Below are positions 56,990-64,000 of a stretch of 64,000 bases of DNA, in pieces. This stretch comes from EW11 sp035765635 (GTDB lineage Bacteria; Verrucomicrobiota; Verrucomicrobiia; Opitutales; Opitutaceae). The stretch lies in the NCBI GenBank assembly GCA_035765635.1, contig DASTWZ010000044.1, positions 1 to 64,000 of the forward strand, in the 5' to 3' direction. The notes under the pieces are model-generated. The model was not told where the DNA came from, did not search any database, and worked only from the letters and a program-made list of their open reading frames with translations. Both the position numbers and the translations under genes were made by a program. How positions within the stretch are numbered: the first letter of the stretch is position 1; every line of letters begins with the position of its first letter.

Positions 56990-59000
56990 TGTCGCAGGCT
57001 CCGCGGCAGCGGATTTGGCCCACCTTCTCGATCGCCAGTGGCTGATCACGAATGGCCGGGGCGGCTACGCCTCGGGCACGATTGCGGGCGCCATCACCTG
57101 GCGCTATCACGGCATGCTGATCGCGGCGCTGCCGGCGCCGACTGGCCGAGCGGTGATGCTCAACCATCTCACGGAGTGTGTGCGAATCGGCACGAGCCAT
57201 GTGGTTGAATTTTCCGGATCGAAGCCGCCAGAGGATCCGGAGGGGCTGAAGACCTTTGTATCGGAATTCTGGTTACAGAACCAGATGCCCACCTGGAAAT
57301 ACCAGATCGAGGACATCGTACTGGAAAAACGGATACTGATGCCGTACCTGCAGAACACGGTTCACCTGACGTACACCCTGCTTTCGCAGCAGACCAATGT
57401 TTCGATCGAGCTGCGGCCTTCCCTGAACTTCCGTCCGATCGAGGCGGACGTGAGCCTGAATCCTGAGCTCGAATATGAAGTTCGGGCGAGGGGAGAGCGT
57501 TTCGAGATCGATTCAAGAACGGGCTATCCTCCCTTACGAGTCATGATGGCGGGGCAGACCTCGGCATTTCTGAGCGACGGCGGATCGCGCCGCGAAATTT
57601 CGTACGAGAAAGACGCACAGCGCGGCTATGCATCGAAGGGGCTGCTGTGGTCGCCAGGATTTTTTGCCGCGCCGCTGAAACCGAACGAACCGGTCACGAT
57701 GATCGCTTCGACGGAAGACTGGCACACGATGAGCGCGCTCGATCCGGAGGAGGCGCACGCCACGGAAACGGATCGCCGCAAACGTCTCGTGCGAATCAGC
57801 GACGCCAAAGTTCGCGAGGGAATGGCGGCGGAACTCGTGCTCGCGGCGGATCAATTCATCATCACACCTGCGGGCCGCATCAAGAATGCCGCGCGAGCGC
57901 GCGCCGCTGGCGACGAATTGCGCAGCGTGATCGCCGGCTATCACTGGTTCACTGATTGGGGACGCGACACCATGATCAGCCTCGAGGGCCTGACGCTGAC
58001 CACCGGTCGTTACCAAGAAGCCGCGTGGATCCTGCGCACCTTCGCGCAATACGTGCGCGACGGACTGATCCCCAACATGTTTCCCGAAGGGCGAAACGAC
58101 GGGCTTTATCACACGGCCGATGCGACGCTCTGGTTTTTCCACGCGATCAACCGGTACGTGGAGATGACCGACGACCAGAATACGTTGCGCGAACTTCTGC
58201 CGATCTTGAACGACATCGTGGCGCACCATCAGACCGGCACTCATTTCGGTATCGGCGTCGATCCGGCGGACGGACTTCTGAAGCAAGGCGAGGAAGGTTA
58301 TCAGCTCACCTGGATGGACGCGAAGGTGGGAGATTGGGTGGTGACGCCGCGGCGCGGGAAAGCCGTCGAAATCAATGCGCTTTGGTACAACGCGCTTCGC
58401 CTGCTGGAAAAGTGGATGCGCGGCGTGCAGCAAGGCGAGCGCGCGGACAGCCTCGCGCAAGCCGCGAACCAGGCGCGCGAATCATTCAACCGACGTTTCT
58501 GGAACGCCGCGACGGGGTGTCTCTTCGACGTGATTGACGGGCCGGCCGGCGACGACGCGTCGATTCGGCCGAATCAGCTTCTGAGCATTTCGTTGGAGAA
58601 TCCTGTGCTCGATCAAGTCCACTGGCGTCCAGTGCTCGATGTAGTGGAAAAGGAACTACTGACGCCGCGCGGACTGCGTTCGCTGAATCGCGCGAACAAG
58701 GATTACAAACCGAAGTATTTTGGCGATCTGCGCGCGCGCGACGCGGCCTACCATCAAGGGACAGTCTGGGCCTGGTTGATCGGGCCGTTCATTGACGTCT
58801 GGATAAAAGTCCGCCCGAACGAGCGGGCCGCGGCGCGCAAATTTGTGGAAGCATTCGAGCCGCATCTCAATGAAGGCTGCATTGGCTCGATCAGTGAAGT
58901 CTTCGACGCGGAGCCACCCTTCACCGAGCGCGGTTGCATTGCCCAAGCCTGGAGCGTGGCGGAAGTCCTGCGCTGCCTGGCGCTGACCGCCGAAGAGTGA
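56949..59000 (+). CDS. GH133-type glycogen debranching enzyme (amylo-alpha-1,6-glucosidase)
   Basis: A 683-residue protein matching the GDE_N plus GDE_C architecture. The N-terminal beta domain includes WLITNGRGGYASGTIAGAITWRYHGMLIAALP (about residues 28-60). The C-terminal (alpha/alpha)6 domain carries the family's GYHWFTDWGRDTMISLEGL (about 340-358), PEGRNDGLYHTADATLWFFHAI and GTVWAWLIGPFID. It probably removes alpha-1,6 branches, supplying linear glucan to the trehalose pathway with TreZ. The ATG at 56949 lies inside treZ (41-base overlap), so translation is coupled. A SusR- or trehalose-regulator gene is not present. Confidence 0.9.
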   Translation: MPNSPARDLVRRIDVAGSAAADLAHLLDRQWLITNGRGGYASGTIAGAITWRYHGMLIAALPAPTGRAVMLNHLTECVRIGTSHVVEFSGSKPPEDPEGLKTFVSEFWLQNQMPTWKYQIEDIVLEKRILMPYLQNTVHLTYTLLSQQTNVSIELRPSLNFRPIEADVSLNPELEYEVRARGERFEIDSRTGYPPLRVMMAGQTSAFLSDGGSRREISYEKDAQRGYASKGLLWSPGFFAAPLKPNEPVTMIASTEDWHTMSALDPEEAHATETDRRKRLVRISDAKVREGMAAELVLAADQFIITPAGRIKNAARARAAGDELRSVIAGYHWFTDWGRDTMISLEGLTLTTGRYQEAAWILRTFAQYVRDGLIPNMFPEGRNDGLYHTADATLWFFHAINRYVEMTDDQNTLRELLPILNDIVAHHQTGTHFGIGVDPADGLLKQGEEGYQLTWMDAKVGDWVVTPRRGKAVEINALWYNALRLLEKWMRGVQQGERADSLAQAANQARESFNRRFWNAATGCLFDVIDGPAGDDASIRPNQLLSISLENPVLDQVHWRPVLDVVEKELLTPRGLRSLNRANKDYKPKYFGDLRARDAAYHQGTVWAWLIGPFIDVWIKVRPNERAAARKFVEAFEPHLNEGCIGSISEVFDAEPPFTERGCIAQAWSVAEVLRCLALTAEE

Positions 59001-59017
59001 TCCGGCATTTTCTTGGG

Positions 59018-59089
59018 GCCGCAAAAAAGCGCAAAAACAAATCTGTCCTCTTTGCGCCGCGGCTTTGCCGCGCTGTGCTTCTTTGCGGC
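59018..59089. repeat. Short family A-like hairpin between convergent genes
   Basis: Arms GCCGCAAAAAAGCGCA (59018-59033) and TGTGCTTCTTTGCGGC (59074-59089) match at 14 of 16 positions. An inner palindrome is CGCGGCTTTGCCGCG. The arms resemble the ends of the family A elements at 2 kb and 34 kb. It lies between the debranching enzyme and radC stops and could act as a bidirectional terminator. Confidence 0.72.
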
Positions 59090-59100
59090 TAAAAATCCGA

Positions 59101-59811
59101 TCAGATCAACCCTGCGGCCCTGAAGCTGTAGTGACCGACGCCGGTTGGATCGGCGCTCTTGTGGCCGATGATGACGTGGTCGAGCAGATCGATGCAGATC
59201 ACCTTGGCGGCTTCGCGGAGCTGACGCGTGACTTGAATATCGGCGGTGCTTGGAGCGGGATCGCCGCTTGGGTGATTGTGCACGCAGATCAGCGCCGCGG
59301 CGCCTTCGCGTATTGCATCTCTGAATACTTCGCGCGGATGAACCAGACTGTTTGTCGCGGTGCCGGAGGTGACTTCGATGCGTTTCAGCAGGCGATTTTT
59401 CCGATTCAGGCAGAGCACCCAGAATTTTTCCACCTGCAGGCCCGCGACGACGGATTGGAAATAATCGGCCACGAGATCGGCCCGGCCGAGAATCGGTTGC
59501 TCGACGGTTTGCTGGCCGAGCACGCGTCGCGCGAGTTCCATCGTGGCGACGAGCTGAAGCGCTTTCACCGGGCCAATGCCCTTGAGCCTCCGAAAATCGG
59601 CGCTCGTCCAGGAAATCAGATTCGCCAGCGAGCCCGCGTGCGAAACCAAACGCGTCGCCAGGGTGAACACATCGTGCCCCTGTGTCCCGCTGCGCAGCAG
59701 CATCGCGAGAAGCTCGGCATCGCTTAGCGCGGCCGGCCCCAATTTTTCCAAACGTTCCTGTGGCCGTTCCGCGACCGCCATGCCGCGGAGAAGATTTGTC
59801 GGTTCCTCCAT
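59101..59811 (-). CDS. radC: RadC-family JAB/MPN-domain protein
   Basis: A 236-residue member of the RadC/YeeS family. The N-terminal UvrC-like helix-hairpin region (about residues 1-75; RLEKLGPAALSDAELLAMLLRSGTQG) precedes a JAB metalloprotease-like domain with the HNHPSGDPAPSTAD metal-binding signature and upstream Glu (about 170-200). Historically linked to DNA repair, but the biochemical role is unsettled. Size and motifs are normal. It is convergent with the debranching enzyme gene. Confidence 0.92.
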   Translation of the reverse strand: MEEPTNLLRGMAVAERPQERLEKLGPAALSDAELLAMLLRSGTQGHDVFTLATRLVSHAGSLANLISWTSADFRRLKGIGPVKALQLVATMELARRVLGQQTVEQPILGRADLVADYFQSVVAGLQVEKFWVLCLNRKNRLLKRIEVTSGTATNSLVHPREVFRDAIREGAAALICVHNHPSGDPAPSTADIQVTRQLREAAKVICIDLLDHVIIGHKSADPTGVGHYSFRAAGLI

Positions 59812-59904
59812 GACAGGACGTCATGGGAAAACATAGACAAGCGCAAGGCGTGTGTTTGTTTCTGCGGCGGCGATTTAGCGCTTCACCATCCGCAACAGCA
59901 GAAG

Positions 59905-59950
59905 AGGTTAAGCCTTCCGCCTTCTAAAACTTCAGCCTTCAGCCTTCGTC
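59905..59950. repeat. Short CT-rich repeat similar to that before cimA
   Basis: Contains AGCCTTCCGCC and TTCAGCCTTCAGCCTTC, the same unit as the 284-378 tract. It lies just past the 3' end of the peptidyl-prolyl isomerase gene, in its convergent or terminator region. Confidence 0.6.
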
Positions 59951-59951
59951 T

Positions 59952-61007
59952 TCAATAGTGCCGCACGTAACCGTTGCGGCGGAGGCGCTCGAGCCAGTGC
60001 TCGGTGTTCGTGCGCGCCATTTGCTGCGAAAGGATTTGCTCGATCTGCGGGCGAACCTCGTCGATCGGCTGGAGGCCGGCATACTTGCGATCATCGACGT
60101 AAAGGAGGAACGCGCCTTCCGGCATGATGATCGGCTGCGTCATCTCACCCTTCTTCAAATTGAAAACCGGATCGCTCAACTCAGGCTTGAGGTCGGAGCG
60201 TTTCTGCCAGCCCCAATCGCCACCCTTGCTGCGGCGCGCGTCCTGACTGACATCCTTGGCGACATCCTCGAAGGTTTCGCCGGCCTTCACGCGATTCATC
60301 GCGGCTTCGGCTTTGCCACGCAGCTCGCCATCGGATTCGCCTTCGGCGCGGCGGAATTGAATGAGGCGGAGGTGGACGGAATCTTCCTGATAAAACTTGT
60401 CTTTGTTCTCGTTGTAGAAGGTTTCCACCTTCACCGGACTGACGATGCTCTGACTCTTGCGCTGCTGCTGGCGCATGTAGTTGTAGATGATGTCCTCTTC
60501 GATCTCCTTGCGGTATTCGCGAAGGGTCGTGCCGCGGCCGCGGAGGTAGGCGAGGAACTTCGAGCGATCGTTGTCGAATTGTTCGATGATGATCTCGGAA
60601 AGGTGATCGTCGATGTAGCTCTCCGGGATGCGGTGCTTCTCGTCCTTCTTGAAGTCCTTCACGATCAGCACGCGATCGATCAGGTTTTGGATCACGTCGT
60701 CGTGGAGCGCTTCGAGCTTCTCGTTGAACTCTTTTTCGTTGCGCGACTCGCGACGGATCTGCGGAACCATCGGCGCGATTTCGCGGCGGATCTCGTCGAC
60801 CGTGATCACCTTGTCCTCGGCGATCGCGGCGATGCCGTTCGCGTAACGTAGATCGAGGTCATCCTGCGGAGCGGCCTTGTCGGCTGTAGCTGGAGCTGCA
60901 GCGGGTGTGGTCGTTTGCGCGCGCGCAATCCAACCCGACGACAACATCGTCAATGCCACCACGGCGGAACTAGCGGATCGATAAAAAGAACGGCGACCTA
61001 ACGTCAT
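59952..61007 (-). CDS. SurA/PpiC-type periplasmic peptidyl-prolyl isomerase
   Basis: A 351-residue exported folding factor. The start at 61007 gives an N-terminal signal (TLGRRSFYRSASSAVVALTMLSSGWIARAQ). An N-terminal helical SurA-like region is followed by a parvulin domain (about residues 195-290) with 'YQEDSVHLRLIQFRR', 'ETFEDVAKDVSQDARRSKGGDWGWQKRSDLKPELSDPVF' and 'ITMPEGAFLLYVDDRKYAGLQ'-type strands. It helps outer-membrane proteins fold in the periplasm, fitting a genome rich in TonB receptors. Its ATG overlaps the mfd stop by four bases (ATGA), showing translational coupling. Confidence 0.9.
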   Translation of the reverse strand: MTLGRRSFYRSASSAVVALTMLSSGWIARAQTTTPAAAPATADKAAPQDDLDLRYANGIAAIAEDKVITVDEIRREIAPMVPQIRRESRNEKEFNEKLEALHDDVIQNLIDRVLIVKDFKKDEKHRIPESYIDDHLSEIIIEQFDNDRSKFLAYLRGRGTTLREYRKEIEEDIIYNYMRQQQRKSQSIVSPVKVETFYNENKDKFYQEDSVHLRLIQFRRAEGESDGELRGKAEAAMNRVKAGETFEDVAKDVSQDARRSKGGDWGWQKRSDLKPELSDPVFNLKKGEMTQPIIMPEGAFLLYVDDRKYAGLQPIDEVRPQIEQILSQQMARTNTEHWLERLRRNGYVRHY

Positions 61008-64000
61008 GGAGTGGGCAGATTGTTTAAAAAAGTGAGAACTTCTCGCAACCGTAGGAGCGGCTTGGGGGCGGTCAACCTTGGAAACCGGCTGCCGAGCATC
61101 ACGAAATCGTCGTGGCGGCCGCTGTTTCTCAGACACTTCAATCGCGAGGACTCAGTTTCGACGGAGACGATATTTTTTTGTTCCGCGCGAATCCGGATCT
61201 CAGTGATGAACAACAAGGCGCGCACTTCGTCGGCAAACTTGCCAAAGCGATCCTTCAGGTCGGCTTCGATCTCCTTCAGCTTCGCCGTGCTCTCGGCCAT
61301 CGCCAGCTTTCGGTAGAAATCAATCCGCAGCCGCGTTTCACCGATATAGCTGCTCGGAATCCGTGCCTGGATTTTCGCCACTTCAACCGCGCCGGCCGCC
61401 TCGTCTTCCGCGTCTTTGATGGCGGTGTAACTATCCTGATGACGGCGCCGGCCAGCGTCGGATTCCTCGCCTTCACCGACATACACGAAATCCAGCTTCA
61501 CGCTCGCCCGGATGTTGGCGGCGGCTTTTTCGCCCTTCAATCGAGCGACCGATTGGCGAAGCAGTTGGCAATACAACTCGAAGCCGACGCCGACGATATG
61601 GCCGCTCTGTTCCGAACCGAGAAGGTTGCCCGCGCCGCGGAGCTCGAGGTCGCGCATCGCGATGCGAAAACCGGCGCCGAGCTGATTGTGCGTCCGCATT
61701 GCATTCAGACGCTCGCGCGCGATTTCGAGCATGCGCGTGTGTCGATGAAGCAGGAGATAGGCGTAGGCTTGGTGCTTGAATCGGCCAACCCGCCCGCGGA
61801 GCTGGTAAAGCTGCGAAAGTCCAAAGCGGTCTGCACCTTCGATGATGATCGTGTTGCAGTTCGGAATATCGAGGCCGCTCTCGATGATCGTGGTGCAGAT
61901 CAAGACTTGATGCTTGCCGGCGACGAAATCCGTCATCTCCCGCTCGAGTTCGCCTTCGTCCATCTGCCCGTGGCCGACCCCGATCCGCAGGTCCGGCATG
62001 AGCTCGCGCAGTCGCTGCGCCACGACATCGATCGTCATGACGCGATTGTGCAGATAAAAAACCTGACCGCCGCGCCGCACTTCGTGGCGGATCGCGTCCA
62101 CGACGACTTTCTCGTCGTAGGTTTTCACGATCGTCTGAATCGGATGGCGGTTCGTCGGCGCGGTTTCGATCACGCTCATGTCGCGCGCGCCGGTCAGCGC
62201 CATGTAGAGCGTGCGCGGTATGGGCGTGGCGCTCATCGAGAGCACGTCGACCGAAGCGCGCATGGTCTTGAAAACCTCTTTGTGTTTCACGCCGAAGCGC
62301 TGCTCTTCGTCGATGATGACCAGGCCGAGGTCTTGGAAAATAACATCCTTCTGCAGCACGCGGTGAGTGCCGACCAGGATGTCAACCTGACCCGCGGTCA
62401 GAGCGGCCAGGACTTTCGCTTGTTCTTTCCGCGTCCGAAAACGGCTGACCATTTCGATCGCAATGGGGTAGCCCGCCATGCGCTCGCGGAAGGTATTGAG
62501 ATGCTGCTGCGCGAGCACCGTGGTGGGGACGAGCACGGCGACTTGTTTTCCACCCTGCACGGCCTTGAACGCGGCGCGGATCGCGACCTCGGTTTTGCCG
62601 AAGCCGACATCGCCGCAAATCAACCGGTCCATCGGGCGCGGCGCTTCCATGTCGAGCTTGGTGGCTTCGATCGCCTTCAACTGGTCGGGCGTTTCGGTAA
62701 ATGGGAACGACGCCTCGAATTCCTTCTGCCAATTGTTATCCGGCGGAAACGCGTGTCCGGGCTGCGCCTCGCGAGCCGCCTGCATGCGCAACAATTCCGC
62801 GGCGAGATCGATGGTCGAGCGTTCAGCTGCTTGGCGCGCTTTTTCCCAGCGGTTCGAGCCGATGCGACCGAGTTGGGGCTTGGTCTTGCTCAGGCCGACA
62901 TAGCGGCTGATCAGGTGCGACTCCTGCAGAGGAACGTGCAAGGTCACGTGATCATCGAACTCGAGCGAGATCACTTCGCGCACGCCGCCGACGTGATCGA
63001 TCTTCGTCAGTCCGCGATAAAGCGCGATGCCGTGCTGGAGGTGCACCACGAAATCGCCTTCGACCAATTCCGAAAAATCGAGGAGCTGGTCGACTTGAGC
63101 GCGCTGAGCCAAGGCGCGCTTGCTTCCGCCGGCGCGACGCGCGCGTTTGCGCCCGAACAATTCCGTCTCGGTCACGACCACCACGCCCCGCGTATTCGGT
63201 TTTACACTACGCCAGTCCAGGCGCGGCGCGCTGCCGTGGTTCTCGGTTCCGCGACCGAACGTGACGCGAAAACCTTCGTTCAACGAACCGCGCAGGAAAA
63301 CGGGTTTCAGATTTTTCAGCGCGGAATTCTCCTCGAGAATTTCGCGGACGCGTTGCTCTTCGCCTTCCTTGGAAACAACGAAGACCGGCAGGTAACTCTC
63401 CTTCTGCCAGGTCTGCACCTGCTGAAGGAATTTCAGGCGCGCGTCTTCCTCGACCTGCAGACGCTCCTGGGCGACGAGCGCATCATCCGGATAGCTCCGA
63501 TGGTGCACGAGGCTGTCGGTATTCCACGTCGTTTCCTCCGGCGTCTCATCGAAAAGAGCGGAAGCTTCGTCGAGATCGCCCAGGCCGATGGCGAGGGAGC
63601 ATTTTTGGAGGAGGTCGTTAAAGCCTTCGCTGCCCTCGCGCGCAAGGGCGCTGAACGATTCATCAAGCGAGGCCGGCTCGATGAACACGACGTGAGACAG
63701 CGGTGTCAGATAATCCGCGATGCCGGTTTTCGAGGGGTCCAGTTTGACCCGCGGCGAGGTTGAAAGCGCGATCTCCTCGACCGACGCACCCGAACGCTGC
63801 GTGACGGGATCGAACTCCCGAATCTCTTCGATCTCGTCGCCAAAAAAATCGAGGCGGTAGGGCTGGTTTGCAGTGACGGGATAGACGTCGATGATGCCGC
63901 CGCGGATCGCGTAATGGCCCGGCGCTTCGCACACGGCTTCGGAATCGTAGTCGAGTTCCTGAAGTTTTTCGAGGAGCGCTTGAAACGGCTGGGTCTGGCC
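61004..64000 (-). CDS. mfd: Transcription-repair coupling factor Mfd (5' end outside window)
   Basis: 998 residues are visible. The frame stays open to the right edge, so about 150-200 N-terminal residues are missing. Visible parts are the end of the UvrB-like region and a CarD-like RNA-polymerase-binding module (HLQHGIALYRGLTKIDHVGGVREVISLEFDDHV). The SF2 translocase follows with Walker A GDVGFGKTEVAIRA, DEEQ box IIDEEQRFGV, and helicase C motifs including TTIIESGLDIPNCNTIIIEGADRFGLSQLYQLRGRVGR. A TRCF C-terminal domain completes it. It removes stalled RNA polymerase and recruits UvrA. Confidence 0.96.
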   Translation of the reverse strand, partial: GQTQPFQALLEKLQELDYDSEAVCEAPGHYAIRGGIIDVYPVTANQPYRLDFFGDEIEEIREFDPVTQRSGASVEEIALSTSPRVKLDPSKTGIADYLTPLSHVVFIEPASLDESFSALAREGSEGFNDLLQKCSLAIGLGDLDEASALFDETPEETTWNTDSLVHHRSYPDDALVAQERLQVEEDARLKFLQQVQTWQKESYLPVFVVSKEGEEQRVREILEENSALKNLKPVFLRGSLNEGFRVTFGRGTENHGSAPRLDWRSVKPNTRGVVVVTETELFGRKRARRAGGSKRALAQRAQVDQLLDFSELVEGDFVVHLQHGIALYRGLTKIDHVGGVREVISLEFDDHVTLHVPLQESHLISRYVGLSKTKPQLGRIGSNRWEKARQAAERSTIDLAAELLRMQAAREAQPGHAFPPDNNWQKEFEASFPFTETPDQLKAIEATKLDMEAPRPMDRLICGDVGFGKTEVAIRAAFKAVQGGKQVAVLVPTTVLAQQHLNTFRERMAGYPIAIEMVSRFRTRKEQAKVLAALTAGQVDILVGTHRVLQKDVIFQDLGLVIIDEEQRFGVKHKEVFKTMRASVDVLSMSATPIPRTLYMALTGARDMSVIETAPTNRHPIQTIVKTYDEKVVVDAIRHEVRRGGQVFYLHNRVMTIDVVAQRLRELMPDLRIGVGHGQMDEGELEREMTDFVAGKHQVLICTTIIESGLDIPNCNTIIIEGADRFGLSQLYQLRGRVGRFKHQAYAYLLLHRHTRMLEIARERLNAMRTHNQLGAGFRIAMRDLELRGAGNLLGSEQSGHIVGVGFELYCQLLRQSVARLKGEKAAANIRASVKLDFVYVGEGEESDAGRRRHQDSYTAIKDAEDEAAGAVEVAKIQARIPSSYIGETRLRIDFYRKLAMAESTAKLKEIEADLKDRFGKFADEVRALLFITEIRIRAEQKNIVSVETESSRLKCLRNSGRHDDFVMLGSRFPRLTAPKPLLRLREVLTFLNNLPTP

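Noticed and set aside
61112..63763. 883-codon frame antisense to mfd
   Set aside because: A mirror frame of a highly conserved gene with no domain of its own.

Overview
The window is GC-rich chromosomal DNA. It most likely comes from a free-living member of the Verrucomicrobiota, probably Opitutaceae. That placement is inferred from two very large TonB-dependent receptors with no SusD partner, each with a short 'PFxV' segment after the signal peptide, and from a Reg_prop-propeller sensor kinase. Many secreted polysaccharide-active proteins and palindromic intergenic repeats agree with it. No marker gene proves it. No phage, insertion sequence, CRISPR array or rRNA was seen.

Layout. 0.4-4 kb: (R)-citramalate synthase, cardiolipin synthase and a tRNA-Tyr. 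4.6-12.2 kb: a TonB receptor facing a two-component pair (propeller histidine kinase and NarL-type regulator). 12.5-16.7 kb: AraC regulator, two short-chain dehydrogenases, a TetR regulator and an O-methyltransferase-like protein. 17-34 kb: the most interesting block, which looks like a polysaccharide or uronate utilisation locus. It holds a second TonB receptor, an SSS symporter, a Gfo/Idh/MocA-like oxidoreductase, a secreted PL1-like lyase with two lectin-like modules, a heparinase II/III-like lyase, an NAD-dependent epimerase, a DHDPS/NAL-family aldolase and a secreted M14-like metallopeptidase/deacylase. Four near-palindromic sites (consensus TCAAATRCGCRTGTGA) lie upstream of the receptor, the PL1-like gene and in the divergent heparinase/epimerase promoter. 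They suggest a single regulon under an unseen regulator.

34.6-40 kb: a CE7 acetyl-esterase, a decayed GH39-like fragment, an AraC regulator and a divergent secreted beta-helix protein with a duplicated C-terminal module. 41-54 kb: a pectin/rhamnogalacturonan-type set (CE12 esterase, GH2, two GH28 proteins), with one GH28 tightly coupled to a hybrid sensor kinase. It is interleaved with an SRPBCC/alcohol dehydrogenase pair and followed by an MFS transporter and a D-2-hydroxyacid dehydrogenase. 55-59 kb: a trehalose/alpha-glucan pair (TreZ and a GH133-type debranching enzyme with overlapping ends). 59-64 kb: housekeeping radC, a SurA/PpiC-type chaperone and mfd, which runs off the right edge.

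Working model (inference): outer-membrane receptors import oligosaccharides released by secreted lyases, esterases and hydrolases. The SSS symporter carries products across the inner membrane, where the oxidoreductase, epimerase and aldolase process them. The intergenic DNA is unusually repetitive. Several families of palindromic repeats sit preferentially between convergent genes.
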